Part shown: positions 1 through 5,703 of the stretch, piece after piece
Position numbering within the stretch: position 1 is the stretch's first letter
Layout: each line of letters starts with the position of its first letter
Assembly: GCA_019115345.1 (NCBI GenBank)
Contig: DXDV01000173.1
Span: 1-6,829, forward strand
DNA from: Candidatus Intestinimonas stercorigallinarum
Lineage (GTDB): Bacteria > Bacillota > Clostridia > Oscillospirales > Oscillospiraceae
Direction: 5' to 3'
DNA length: 6,829 bases
The notes under the pieces: model-generated
What the model saw: the letters and a program-made list of their open reading frames with translations, nothing else
Databases searched by the model: none
Told to the model about the DNA's origin: nothing
Translations under genes and position numbers: made by a program

Positions 1-12
1 TCCAGGGGGAGC
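1..12 (+). repeat. Terminal inverted repeat, left copy
   Basis: The first 12 bases, TCCAGGGGGAGC, are the exact reverse complement of the last 12 bases of the window (6818-6829). Similarity fades immediately inside. Housekeeping genes fill the interior, so I read this as the edge of a dispersed repeat at which the sequence was cut or the assembly broke, not as a transposon end. Confidence 0.6.
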
Positions 13-18
13 GATACA

Positions 19-93
19 GGCGGGCGGCCAAAGGCCGCCCCTACGAAAAAGCGCCGTGGGCATTGGGGTAGGGGCGGCCTGCGGCCGCCCGCC
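19..93. repeat. GC-rich palindromic repeat (REP/MITE-like), paired arms
   Basis: Two hairpins with the same 8-bp stem, GGGCGGCC/GGCCGCCC, lie at 22-40 (loop AAA) and 72-90 (loop TGC). Taken whole, 19-44 and 68-93 are 26-nt inverted copies of each other with two mismatches, both in the loop, separated by 23 nt. The unit is therefore a palindrome of palindromes. A third copy with the same stem and the TGC loop lies at 6627-6645. No open reading frame of credible quality covers this stretch. The arrangement fits a dispersed intergenic repeat family. Its function is unknown: it could be a non-autonomous mobile element, a REP-like nucleoid or gyrase site, or a transcript-end structure. Confidence 0.75.
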
Positions 94-138
94 GTGACGA
101 TCTGAGCTCCTGTTGGCGCGGGGCGCGACGACCCGGCA

Positions 139-168
139 TTGCCAGAGCGGGCGGATGTGGTATATAAT
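139..168 (+). promoter_or_regulatory. Candidate sigma-A-type promoter reading into hairpin block
   Basis: TTGCCA at 139-144 (5 of 6 matches to the -35 consensus) is followed after 18 nt by a perfect TATAAT at 163-168. Transcription would start near 175, exactly where the hairpin block begins (176). This is one of the few AT-rich spots in a very GC-rich window. It could drive a structured RNA or supply a long structured leader for the ymdB operon 320 nt downstream. A second TATAAT at 424-429 lies closer to ymdB but has no good -35 box, so it is weaker. The assignment rests on sequence match only. Confidence 0.5.
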
Positions 169-175
169 GTCTGAT

Positions 176-260
176 GAATAAACCGCAAAGCGGTTTATTC
201 CCGCGGCGGTAGCCGCGCAATTCCATAAAAGCGGCGCGAAAGAGCCGCTTTTATGGAATT
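176..260. repeat. Three consecutive perfect hairpins (left half of structured block)
   Basis: Three inverted repeats follow one another with a single base between them. Hairpin 1 (176-200) is GAATAAACCGC, loop AAA, then its exact complement (11 bp). Hairpin 2 (202-217) is CGCGGC, loop GGTA, GCCGCG (6 bp). Hairpin 3 (219-260) is AATTCCATAAAAGCGGC, an 8-nt loop, then its exact complement (17 bp). Within the loop of hairpin 3, C237-GAAA-G242 could form a GNRA tetraloop. None is followed by a T-run, so they are not intrinsic terminators. I recognise no known RNA family here. Confidence 0.8.
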
Positions 261-273
261 CAGCCATTGATGC

Positions 274-422
274 AATGCGTATTTCCACTGGTGCGTTCAG
301 ACGCACCAGTGGAAGGTGCAAGGTTTTTGGGCGAAATGGTCCAAAAACCTTGCGCTCGAACAAAGCCATTTGGCCTTGAAAGCCGTGGCTTTCAAGGCGT
401 TCGGCTTTGTTCCGTACGCATT
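274..422. repeat. Four-way cloverleaf of perfect inverted repeats (right half of structured block)
   Basis: An outer 8-bp stem, AATGCGTA (274-281) with TACGCATT (415-422), encloses three hairpins with only 1-4 unpaired bases between them. Arm A (283-296/301-314) is a 14-bp perfect stem with loop TCAG. Arm B (318-330/341-353) is a 13-bp perfect stem with a 10-nt loop. Arm C has an outer 10-bp stem (358-367/403-412) and an inner 12-bp stem (373-384/387-398). Almost every base is paired. It is not a tRNA: the arms are too long and there is no T-loop or anticodon-like arrangement. It could be a structured RNA expressed from the promoter at 139-168, a cruciform-forming DNA site, or a nested non-autonomous mobile element. 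Confidence 0.7.
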
Positions 423-487
423 ATATAATATTTCCGCGGTCCCGGGCGGCATCCCGGGGGCCGTCCTGTTTTGGGAGGAGGAAGAAC

Positions 488-1279
488 ATGATACTGCATC
501 TTCTGGCCATCGGGGACGTGGTGGGCGAACCCGGCCTGGCCTTTCTGGAAGCCAACCTGCCCCGCCTGAAAAAGCGCCACGGCGTCCACTTCACCGTGGT
601 CAACGGGGAGAACGCCTCGGGGGTGGGGGTGCTGCCCCGGCAGGCCAAGGCCATCTACGCCGCCGGGGCCGACGTGGTCACCCTGGGCAACCACACCTGG
701 AACCGCATCCAGATCAAGGACCTGCTGGACGAGGTGCCCTGGCTGCTCCGCCCCGCCAACTACACCAGCCGGGTGCCCGGCCGGGGCCTGGGCGTCTACG
801 AGGGCCCCCAGGGCCTGCGCATCGCCGTCATGAACCTCATCGGCCGGTGCGAGATGGACCCCAACTTCGATAACCCCTTCACTGTGGCCAACCGCCTCCT
901 CCGGGACGTGGACGCCGAGGTCAAGGTGGTGGACTTCCACGCCGAGGCCACCAGCGAGAAGGGGGCCATGGGCTATTATCTGGACGGCCGGGTCCAGGCG
1001 GTGTGGGGCACCCACACCCACGTGCCCACCGCCGACGGCCGGGTGCTGCCCAAGGGCACCGGCTTTGTCACCGACCTGGGCATGACCGGCCCCGCCGACT
1101 CGGTGCTGGGCATGAAGAGCAGCCAGGCCATCAACCGCTTTCTGGGCGGGCTCCCCATGCGCTTTGAGCCCGCCGAGGGCCCCTGCAAGCTGCAGGGGGC
1201 CGTCTTTGCCATCGACACCGCCACCGGCCGCTGCCAGTCCGTCACCCGGGTGGACATCGGCGAGGACGAGAACTGGTAG
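488..1279 (+). CDS. ymdB: YmdB-family metallophosphodiesterase
   Basis: This 263-residue protein belongs to the YmdB (TIGR00282) family of calcineurin-like phosphoesterases. The Bacillus subtilis member is a cytoplasmic phosphodiesterase that hydrolyses 2',3'-cyclic nucleotides and influences biofilm and other developmental gene expression. The family fold and ligands are all visible: IGDVVG with D10, NGEN with E41 and N42, GNHTW with N68 and H69, DFHAEATSE with H151, and GTHTHV with H176 and H178. The motif TDLGMTGP (about 195-202) and the closing AEG are also family-typical, and the length matches. The start at 488 is chosen because GGGAGGAGGA lies just upstream and because the family begins within a few residues of the IGD motif; the frame stays open upstream to 407 without similarity. 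It is the first gene of an operon, 17 nt before the SbcD-like gene. The substrate in this organism is inferred only from the family. Confidence 0.95.
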   Translation: MILHLLAIGDVVGEPGLAFLEANLPRLKKRHGVHFTVVNGENASGVGVLPRQAKAIYAAGADVVTLGNHTWNRIQIKDLLDEVPWLLRPANYTSRVPGRGLGVYEGPQGLRIAVMNLIGRCEMDPNFDNPFTVANRLLRDVDAEVKVVDFHAEATSEKGAMGYYLDGRVQAVWGTHTHVPTADGRVLPKGTGFVTDLGMTGPADSVLGMKSSQAINRFLGGLPMRFEPAEGPCKLQGAVFAIDTATGRCQSVTRVDIGEDENW

Positions 1280-1296
1280 ACCGAAAGGAGCCATCC

Positions 1297-2397
1297 ATGC
1301 TGCACATTCTCCACGGGGCCGACCTCCATCTGGACGCCCCCTTCACCGGCCTGAGCGCCGAACAGGCCCGGCAGCGCCGCTCCGAGCTGCGGGAGCTGCC
1401 CCGCCGCCTGGCCGAGCTGGCCGGGGAGCGGCGGGCCGACCTGGTCCTCCTCTCCGGGGACCTCTTCGACGGGTCCGACCCCTACGCCGAGACCGCCCAG
1501 GCCCTCTCCCGGGCCCTGGGCCAGACCGGCTGCCCCGTCTGCATCGCCCCCGGCAACCACGACCCCTACGGGCCCCGCTCCCCCTACGCCCTCCTCCCCT
1601 GGCCGGAGAACGTCCACATCTTCACCGGCGGGGCCATGGAGGGCCTTCCCCTGCCGGAGCTGGGCTGCACCGTCTGGGGGAGCGCCTTCACCGCCGTCAG
1701 CCGGGAGGACTCCCCCCTGGCGGGCTTCACCGCCCCCCGGGACGGCGGGGTCCACATCGGGGTCCTCCACGCCGACGTGGAGGGCAAGGGGCGCTACGCC
1801 CCCCTGCCGGAGAGCGACATTGCCGCCTCCGGCCTCACCTACCTGGCCCTGGGCCACGTCCACGCCTGCTCCGGGCTCCGGCGGGCGGGGGAGACCGCCT
1901 GGGCCTACCCCGGCTGTCCCGAGGGCCGGGGCTTTGACGAGCTGGGGGAAAAGGGCTGCCTCTGGGTGACGGTGGACGGCGCCTCGGTGGAGGCGGAGTT
2001 CCTCCCCCTGGCCAGACGCCGCTACCGGCTGGTGGAGGCGGCGGTCTCCCCGGCCCAGACCCCGGAAGAGGCCCTGCTTGCCGCCCTCCCCGCCGACGCC
2101 GCCGGCGACATCCTCCGGGTGGTCCTCACCGGGGAGAGCGATGTGGCGGGGCTGGACCTCGCGCCCCTGAAGGCCCTGGCCGAGACGAAGTGCTGGAGCG
2201 CCCAGGTGCTGGACCGCACCACCGTCCGCCGGGACCTGTGGAGCCGGGCGGAGGAGGACACCCTTACCGGCCTTTTCCTCCGGCGGATGCGTCTCCGGCT
2301 GGAGGGGGCGGCGGACGAGGCCGAACGGGAGCGGCTGGAGGAGGCCGTCCGCTTCGGCCTGGCCGCCCTGGAGCACAGAGAGGAGCCCATGGCATGA
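1297..2397 (+). CDS. yhaO: YhaO/SbcD-like DNA repair exonuclease (metallophosphoesterase)
   Basis: The 366-residue product has the Mre11/SbcD-type calcineurin phosphoesterase core: GADLHLD (D9, H11), LLSGDLFD (G54, D55), APGNHD (N87, H88, D89), GVLHAD (H158) and LGHVH (H187, H189). These residues bind the two metal ions of the nuclease centre. GCPEGRGFDE (206-215) corresponds to the segment that in SbcD/YhaO closes the nuclease domain. The remaining 150 residues are a variable cap and C-terminal region that would contact the ATPase partner. The protein is slightly shorter than typical SbcD (about 400 residues) and resembles Bacillus YhaO more than canonical SbcD. The start at 1297 has AAGGAG six bases upstream. 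Its stop overlaps the start of the ATPase gene (ATGA at 2394-2397), suggesting translational coupling and complex formation. A role in DNA end processing is inferred from the family. Confidence 0.9.
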   Translation: MLHILHGADLHLDAPFTGLSAEQARQRRSELRELPRRLAELAGERRADLVLLSGDLFDGSDPYAETAQALSRALGQTGCPVCIAPGNHDPYGPRSPYALLPWPENVHIFTGGAMEGLPLPELGCTVWGSAFTAVSREDSPLAGFTAPRDGGVHIGVLHADVEGKGRYAPLPESDIAASGLTYLALGHVHACSGLRRAGETAWAYPGCPEGRGFDELGEKGCLWVTVDGASVEAEFLPLARRRYRLVEAAVSPAQTPEEALLAALPADAAGDILRVVLTGESDVAGLDLAPLKALAETKCWSAQVLDRTTVRRDLWSRAEEDTLTGLFLRRMRLRLEGAADEAERERLEEAVRFGLAALEHREEPMA

Positions 2398-4619
2398 TCA
2401 TCAAGAAAATGACCGCCACCTTCGGCAAGCTGGAGGGGGCGGAGCTGGAGCTGAAGGAGGGCCTCAACGTCCTCCAGCTCCCCAACGAGGGGGGGAAGTC
2501 CACCTGGTGCGCCTTCCTGCGGGCCATGTTCTACGGCATCCCCACCCGGGAGCGGGACACCAGGACCACCCTGGCCGAGAAGAACCGCTACGCCCCCTGG
2601 TCCGGCTCCCCCATGGCGGGGGAGCTCCTCCTCACCTGGGGAGGCCGGGACATCCGCATCCGCCGGTTTGCCAAGGGGACGGCCCCCTTCGGGGGCTTTG
2701 AGGCGGTGGAGGCCGACACCGGCGAGGCCGTCCCCGGCCTCACCGCCGCCAACTGCGGCGAAAGGCTGCTGGGGGTGAGCCGGGAGGTGTGGCAGCGCAG
2801 CGCCTTCGTGGGGGAGTCGGCCGTGGCGCTGGACGCCGACCCGGAGCTGGAGCGGCGCATCGCCGCCCTGGTCTCCTCCGGGGAGGAGGACGTGTCCTTC
2901 TCCGAGACGGAAAAGACCCTCCGGGGCTGGCTCAACCGCCGCAGGCACAACAAGACGGGCCTCATCCCCCAGCTGGAGGGGGAGCTGGCCGCCCTGGAGG
3001 GGGCCTGGACCGCCGCCCGGCAGAACCAGCGGCGGCTCCGGGAGGCCCGGGCCCAGGCCGAAAGCCTGGAGCGGCGCAAAGAGGAGCTGGAGGCCGAGCG
3101 GGAGGCCCAGCGGGCCCGGCGGGACTGGGCGGCGCTGGAGCAGTACACCGCCGCCGACCAGGCCCTGCGGAAGGCCCGGGAGGAGCTCGCCGCCCTGGAG
3201 GGGGAGGCCCTTCCCGGCCGGGAGGCCCTGCGGAAGGCCCAGGGGGACCTGGCCTACTACCACACCCTGGCCGCCGGGGTCAAGGAGGCCCTGGGCCAGC
3301 GGGAGCCGGTTCGGGCCCAGGCAGAGGCGGCCGAGGCCGCCGCTGTGGACCCCCTCTTCCCGGCGCTGAGCCCCGACGAGGCCTGGAAGCAGGCCGGCGG
3401 CGACGCCGCCAAGGTCCGGGACCTGGAGAAGTCCGGCGCCGCCGGCTTCACCGGGGCGGGGGCGGTCTGTCTCCTGGCCGCCGCCGGCTTTGCCGCGGCG
3501 GGAGTCCTGCTGGAGACGGTCCCCTTCTTCTTCGCCGCCGCCGGTTTCGTCGCGGCCGGAGCCGTATTCCTGCTCACCGCCCGCCGGACCGCCGCCAAAC
3601 GGCGGGCCGAACGGGCCGAATTGCTGGAGCGGTACGGAGCCCGGTTCCCCGACGACATCCTGGACCGGGCCAACGCTTACCGGGAGAAGTGGACGGCGGC
3701 GGAGGAGGCCCGGCGGAACGCCGAGGCCCTGGAGCGGTCCATCCGGGACCTCCAGGACCAGCGGGAGGCGCTGTGGCGGGAGCTCATCGCCTTCGTCCAC
3801 GGCTTCGCCCCCCAGGTCACCGACCCCTTCGGGGTGTCGGCGGCCCTGTCCCGGGCCCTCTCCCGGGAGGAGCGGCTCTCCACCGCCCGGGTGAAGGTGG
3901 AGGGGGCCCAGAAGCTGGTGGACTCCCTCCCCGTCCCCACGGAGGAGAACAACGTCATCCTGGCCCGGCTCCGGCGTACCGGGGAGGAGGTCTGCCCGGA
4001 GCCGCCGCCGGTGGAGCACAGCCCCCAGCAGACCGCCGCCGCCCTCTCGGCGGTGACGGGGGAGCTCCAGCGGGTGCGGGAGGAGCTCTCCCACGCCCAG
4101 GGCCAGAGCGCCGCCCTGGGGGAGGCCGAGGAGCTGGAGCACCGGATGGAGGAGGTCCGGACGGCCCTGGACCGGCGGCGGCGGGAGTACGCCGCCCTGG
4201 AGACGGCGCTGGAGGTCCTGGGGGAGGCCAACGGCGACCTTCAGTCCCGGTTCTCCCCCCGGCTCAACCAGCGCGCCGGTGAGCTCTTCTCCGCCCTCAG
4301 CGGCGGGAGGTACCAGGAGGTCGCCCTCACCCGGGAGCTGGAGGCCGCCGCCCGGGAGACGGGGGCAGTGCTCCCCCGGCGGGCCCTCACCCTGTCCCGG
4401 GGGACGGTGGACCAGCTCTACCTGGCGGTGCGGCTGGCGGTGTGCCAGCTGGCCCTGCCGGAGGAGGACCCCTCCCCCCTGGTGCTGGACGACGCCCTCA
4501 TCAACTTCGACGACGCCCGCATGGCCCTGGCCCTGGACTGCCTCAAGGACCTGGCCCGGGAGCGGCAGATCCTCCTCTTCACCTGCCACGGTCGGGAGGG
4601 GGCGCGGCTGGAGGGCTGA
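2394..4619 (+). CDS. yhaN: YhaN/SbcC-like AAA ATPase with coiled coil and central membrane hairpin
   Basis: This 741-residue protein is an SMC/Rad50-like ATPase, the expected partner of the YhaO-like nuclease just upstream. Walker A is LPNEGGKST (29-37), where the usual first glycine is L29. The signature motif is LSRGT (667-671), Walker B is PLVLDD (695-700), and the switch histidine is in TCH (H732). Charged, Ala/Leu/Glu-rich helical stretches at about 190-345 and 400-610 look like the two coiled-coil arms. Between them, where Rad50 carries its zinc hook, there is no CxxC. Two hydrophobic segments (about 352-373 and 376-395) that look like a membrane hairpin lie there instead. The start at 2394 overlaps the upstream stop and has AGGAG at 2381-2385; the frame is open upstream to 2190, but that part is a shadow of the nuclease gene. 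It is shorter than Bacillus YhaN (about 960 residues). A DNA-processing role is inferred. Confidence 0.88.
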   Translation: MIIKKMTATFGKLEGAELELKEGLNVLQLPNEGGKSTWCAFLRAMFYGIPTRERDTRTTLAEKNRYAPWSGSPMAGELLLTWGGRDIRIRRFAKGTAPFGGFEAVEADTGEAVPGLTAANCGERLLGVSREVWQRSAFVGESAVALDADPELERRIAALVSSGEEDVSFSETEKTLRGWLNRRRHNKTGLIPQLEGELAALEGAWTAARQNQRRLREARAQAESLERRKEELEAEREAQRARRDWAALEQYTAADQALRKAREELAALEGEALPGREALRKAQGDLAYYHTLAAGVKEALGQREPVRAQAEAAEAAAVDPLFPALSPDEAWKQAGGDAAKVRDLEKSGAAGFTGAGAVCLLAAAGFAAAGVLLETVPFFFAAAGFVAAGAVFLLTARRTAAKRRAERAELLERYGARFPDDILDRANAYREKWTAAEEARRNAEALERSIRDLQDQREALWRELIAFVHGFAPQVTDPFGVSAALSRALSREERLSTARVKVEGAQKLVDSLPVPTEENNVILARLRRTGEEVCPEPPPVEHSPQQTAAALSAVTGELQRVREELSHAQGQSAALGEAEELEHRMEEVRTALDRRRREYAALETALEVLGEANGDLQSRFSPRLNQRAGELFSALSGGRYQEVALTRELEAAARETGAVLPRRALTLSRGTVDQLYLAVRLAVCQLALPEEDPSPLVLDDALINFDDARMALALDCLKDLARERQILLFTCHGREGARLEG

Positions 4620-4717
4620 GCCGAAAAAAATTTTTCCCGGACCTGTCACAAATGCCCCCCGCCGGACGATATACCCCATAGAAACCCTCCCATGGAGGGA
4701 GTACGGGGGGAATCGGC

Positions 4718-4894
4718 ATGGCCGGAAGGAGCGAAAAACGCGGGCGGCGGGGGCTTTCCCCGCTGCTGGCGGCGTGCGCGGCCGCTGTGCTGGCGGCGGG
4801 GCTGCTGTGGCTGGGGGTGTGGAGCCGGACCGCCCGTCCGCCGGCGCGGACGGAGGCTCCGCTGATTTTGCTTGACAGGGAGAAAAGTTCATGA
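4718..4894 (+). CDS. Possible small single-pass membrane protein (58 aa), uncertain
   Basis: The 58-residue frame begins MAGRSEKRGRRG, a strongly basic stretch, followed by a hydrophobic Ala/Leu/Trp segment at about residues 13-35 and a short Arg/Pro-rich tail. This is the pattern of an N-in signal anchor. The start has only a weak G-rich stretch (4705-4710) as ribosome-binding site. The codons favour GCG and CTG, whereas neighbours favour GCC and CTC/CTG. Its last codons run through the -35 box and spacer of the mntP promoter. I do not recognise a family. It may be a genuine small protein, a remnant, or chance coding in GC-rich DNA. Apart from it, I see nothing in 4620-4871. Confidence 0.35.
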   Translation: MAGRSEKRGRRGLSPLLAACAAAVLAAGLLWLGVWSRTARPPARTEAPLILLDREKSS

Positions 4895-4900
4895 TACCAT
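4872..4900 (+). promoter_or_regulatory. Promoter of the mntP riboswitch transcript
   Basis: A perfect -35 box TTGACA (4872-4877) is followed, with the optimal 17-nt spacer, by TACCAT (4895-4900), which matches the -10 consensus at 4 of 6 positions. Transcription would start at about 4906-4908, exactly at the first base-paired nucleotides of the riboswitch. The distance and position make this a confident promoter for the riboswitch and mntP. Confidence 0.8.
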
Positions 4901-4907
4901 ACTTTTC

Positions 4908-5001
4908 AAGCATAAGGGAGTAGTCGGCGCGGCCAACGCGTAGCGGAGCCAACATGCTGGAGCCACCGGCTCCTGGCTTTGTTTTCAATGACGAGACTTA
5001 T
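4908..5001 (+). promoter_or_regulatory. yybP-ykoY manganese riboswitch aptamer
   Basis: This leader RNA matches the yybP-ykoY class, which binds Mn2+ and turns on manganese export genes. P1 pairs ATAAG (4912-4916) with CTTAT (4997-5001). The conserved GGAGTAG follows at 4917-4923. P2 is GCGCG (4927-4931) with CGCGT (4937-4941), loop GCCAA. P3 is GCGGAGCC (4943-4950) with GGCTTTGT (4975-4982), containing the internal AACATGC (4951-4957) and an upper stem GGAGCC/GGCTCC (4959-4973). The 3' side of P1 is also the 5' arm of the downstream terminator, so the two structures exclude each other. Mn2+-stabilised P1 should therefore permit read-through. P1 may be lengthened by AAGC (4908-4911) with GCTT (5004-5007) across a two-base bulge. 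The adjacent mntP supports the identification. Confidence 0.9.
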
Positions 5002-5030
5002 CTGCTTTCGGCAGATGGGTCTCTTTTTTT
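4993..5030 (+). terminator. Riboswitch-controlled intrinsic terminator
   Basis: GAGACTTATCTGC (4993-5005) pairs with GCAGATGGGTCTC (5011-5023) over 13 bp, two of them G-U wobbles, with loop TTTCG and then seven T residues (5024-5030). The left arm contains the CTTAT that forms P1 of the aptamer. When the aptamer is not stabilised by metal, this hairpin should form and end transcription about 65 nt before mntP. Confidence 0.93.
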
Positions 5031-5094
5031 GCGCCCCGGCGCATACCCTGTCCCAGGACCCTCTGCCGGAGCCGTATCAGGGAGGAATGTCATC

Positions 5095-5661
5095 ATGAGC
5101 TTGTGGGAACTCTTTGTCATCGCCGTGGGGCTGAGCATGGACGCCTTCGCCGTCTCCATCTGCAAGGGGCTGTCGGTGGGCCGGGTCTCCCCCCGCCACG
5201 CCCTCACCTGCGGGGTGTGGTTCGGGGGCTTCCAGGCCCTCATGCCCCTGCTGGGCTTTCTGCTGGGCAGCCGGTTCCAGGGCCTCATCACCAGCGTGGA
5301 CCACTGGATCGCCTTCGTGCTCCTCTGCCTCATCGGCGGCAACATGGTCCGGGAGTCCTTCGGGGGCGAGGAGGAGCAGCTCTCCGCCTCCTTCTCCCCC
5401 GCCGCCATGCTCCCCCTGGCGGTGGCCACCAGCATCGACGCCCTGGCCGTCGGGGTCACCTTCGCCTTCCTCAGCGTGGACATCGGCCCCGCCGTGGGCT
5501 TCATCGGCTGCACCACCCTGGTCCTCTCCGCCGCGGGGGTGAAGGTGGGCGGCATCTTCGGGGACCGCTGGAAGGCCCCCGCCGAGCGCTTCGGCGGCGT
5601 GGTGCTCATCCTCATGGGCTGCAAGATCTTGCTGGAGCACCTGGGTATTCTGGCGTTATAA
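5095..5661 (+). CDS. mntP: Manganese efflux pump MntP
   Basis: MntP exports Mn2+ across the cytoplasmic membrane and protects against manganese excess. The product is 188 residues, the same length as the E. coli protein, with about six hydrophobic segments in two related halves. Each half carries the family signature with an acidic residue inside the membrane: LSMDAFAVSICKG (D16) and ATSIDALAVGVTFAF (D115). The C-terminal AERFGGVVLILMGCKILLEHLG is described here only by its key residues E164, G167 and E181, and is family-typical. The start at 5095 has GGAGG nine bases upstream (5081-5085); the frame remains open upstream to 4954, but that part is the riboswitch. Expression should be switched on by Mn2+ through the upstream riboswitch and terminator. 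The pseudouridine synthase gene follows after 42 nt with no terminator between, so read-through is likely. Confidence 0.96.
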   Translation: MSLWELFVIAVGLSMDAFAVSICKGLSVGRVSPRHALTCGVWFGGFQALMPLLGFLLGSRFQGLITSVDHWIAFVLLCLIGGNMVRESFGGEEEQLSASFSPAAMLPLAVATSIDALAVGVTFAFLSVDIGPAVGFIGCTTLVLSAAGVKVGGIFGDRWKAPAERFGGVVLILMGCKILLEHLGILAL

Positions 5662-5703
5662 TTCCAGCGGGAACGGCCGCGTGTACAGAAAAGGAGGTCC
5701 CTT

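Noticed and set aside
274..422. The cloverleaf as a tRNA or tRNA-like gene
   Set aside because: The arms are 10-14 bp or longer, the T-loop and D-loop signatures are absent, there is no CCA and no anticodon-like loop.
176..422. CRISPR array
   Set aside because: The stems differ in sequence from one another; there are no regularly spaced identical direct repeats.
316..873. A 185-codon + strand frame covering the 5' leader and ymdB start
   Set aside because: It overlaps the clearly supported ymdB in another frame and has a Pro/Gly/Arg-rich shadow composition.
4620..4640. A-run/T-run palindrome after the ATPase stop as an intrinsic terminator
   Set aside because: There is no GC stem; it is A/T complementarity without loop space, so it is not a convincing terminator.
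2022..4988. A 988-codon open frame on the minus strand
   Set aside because: It is antisense to well-supported nuclease and ATPase genes, rich in Gly/Pro/Leu/Gln low-complexity runs with no motifs. Long shadow frames are expected in such GC-rich coding DNA.
5087..5098. A minimal upstream frame (ATG TCA TCA TGA) overlapping the mntP start
   Set aside because: Its ATG is only one base from the Shine-Dalgarno, too close for initiation; it is probably chance.
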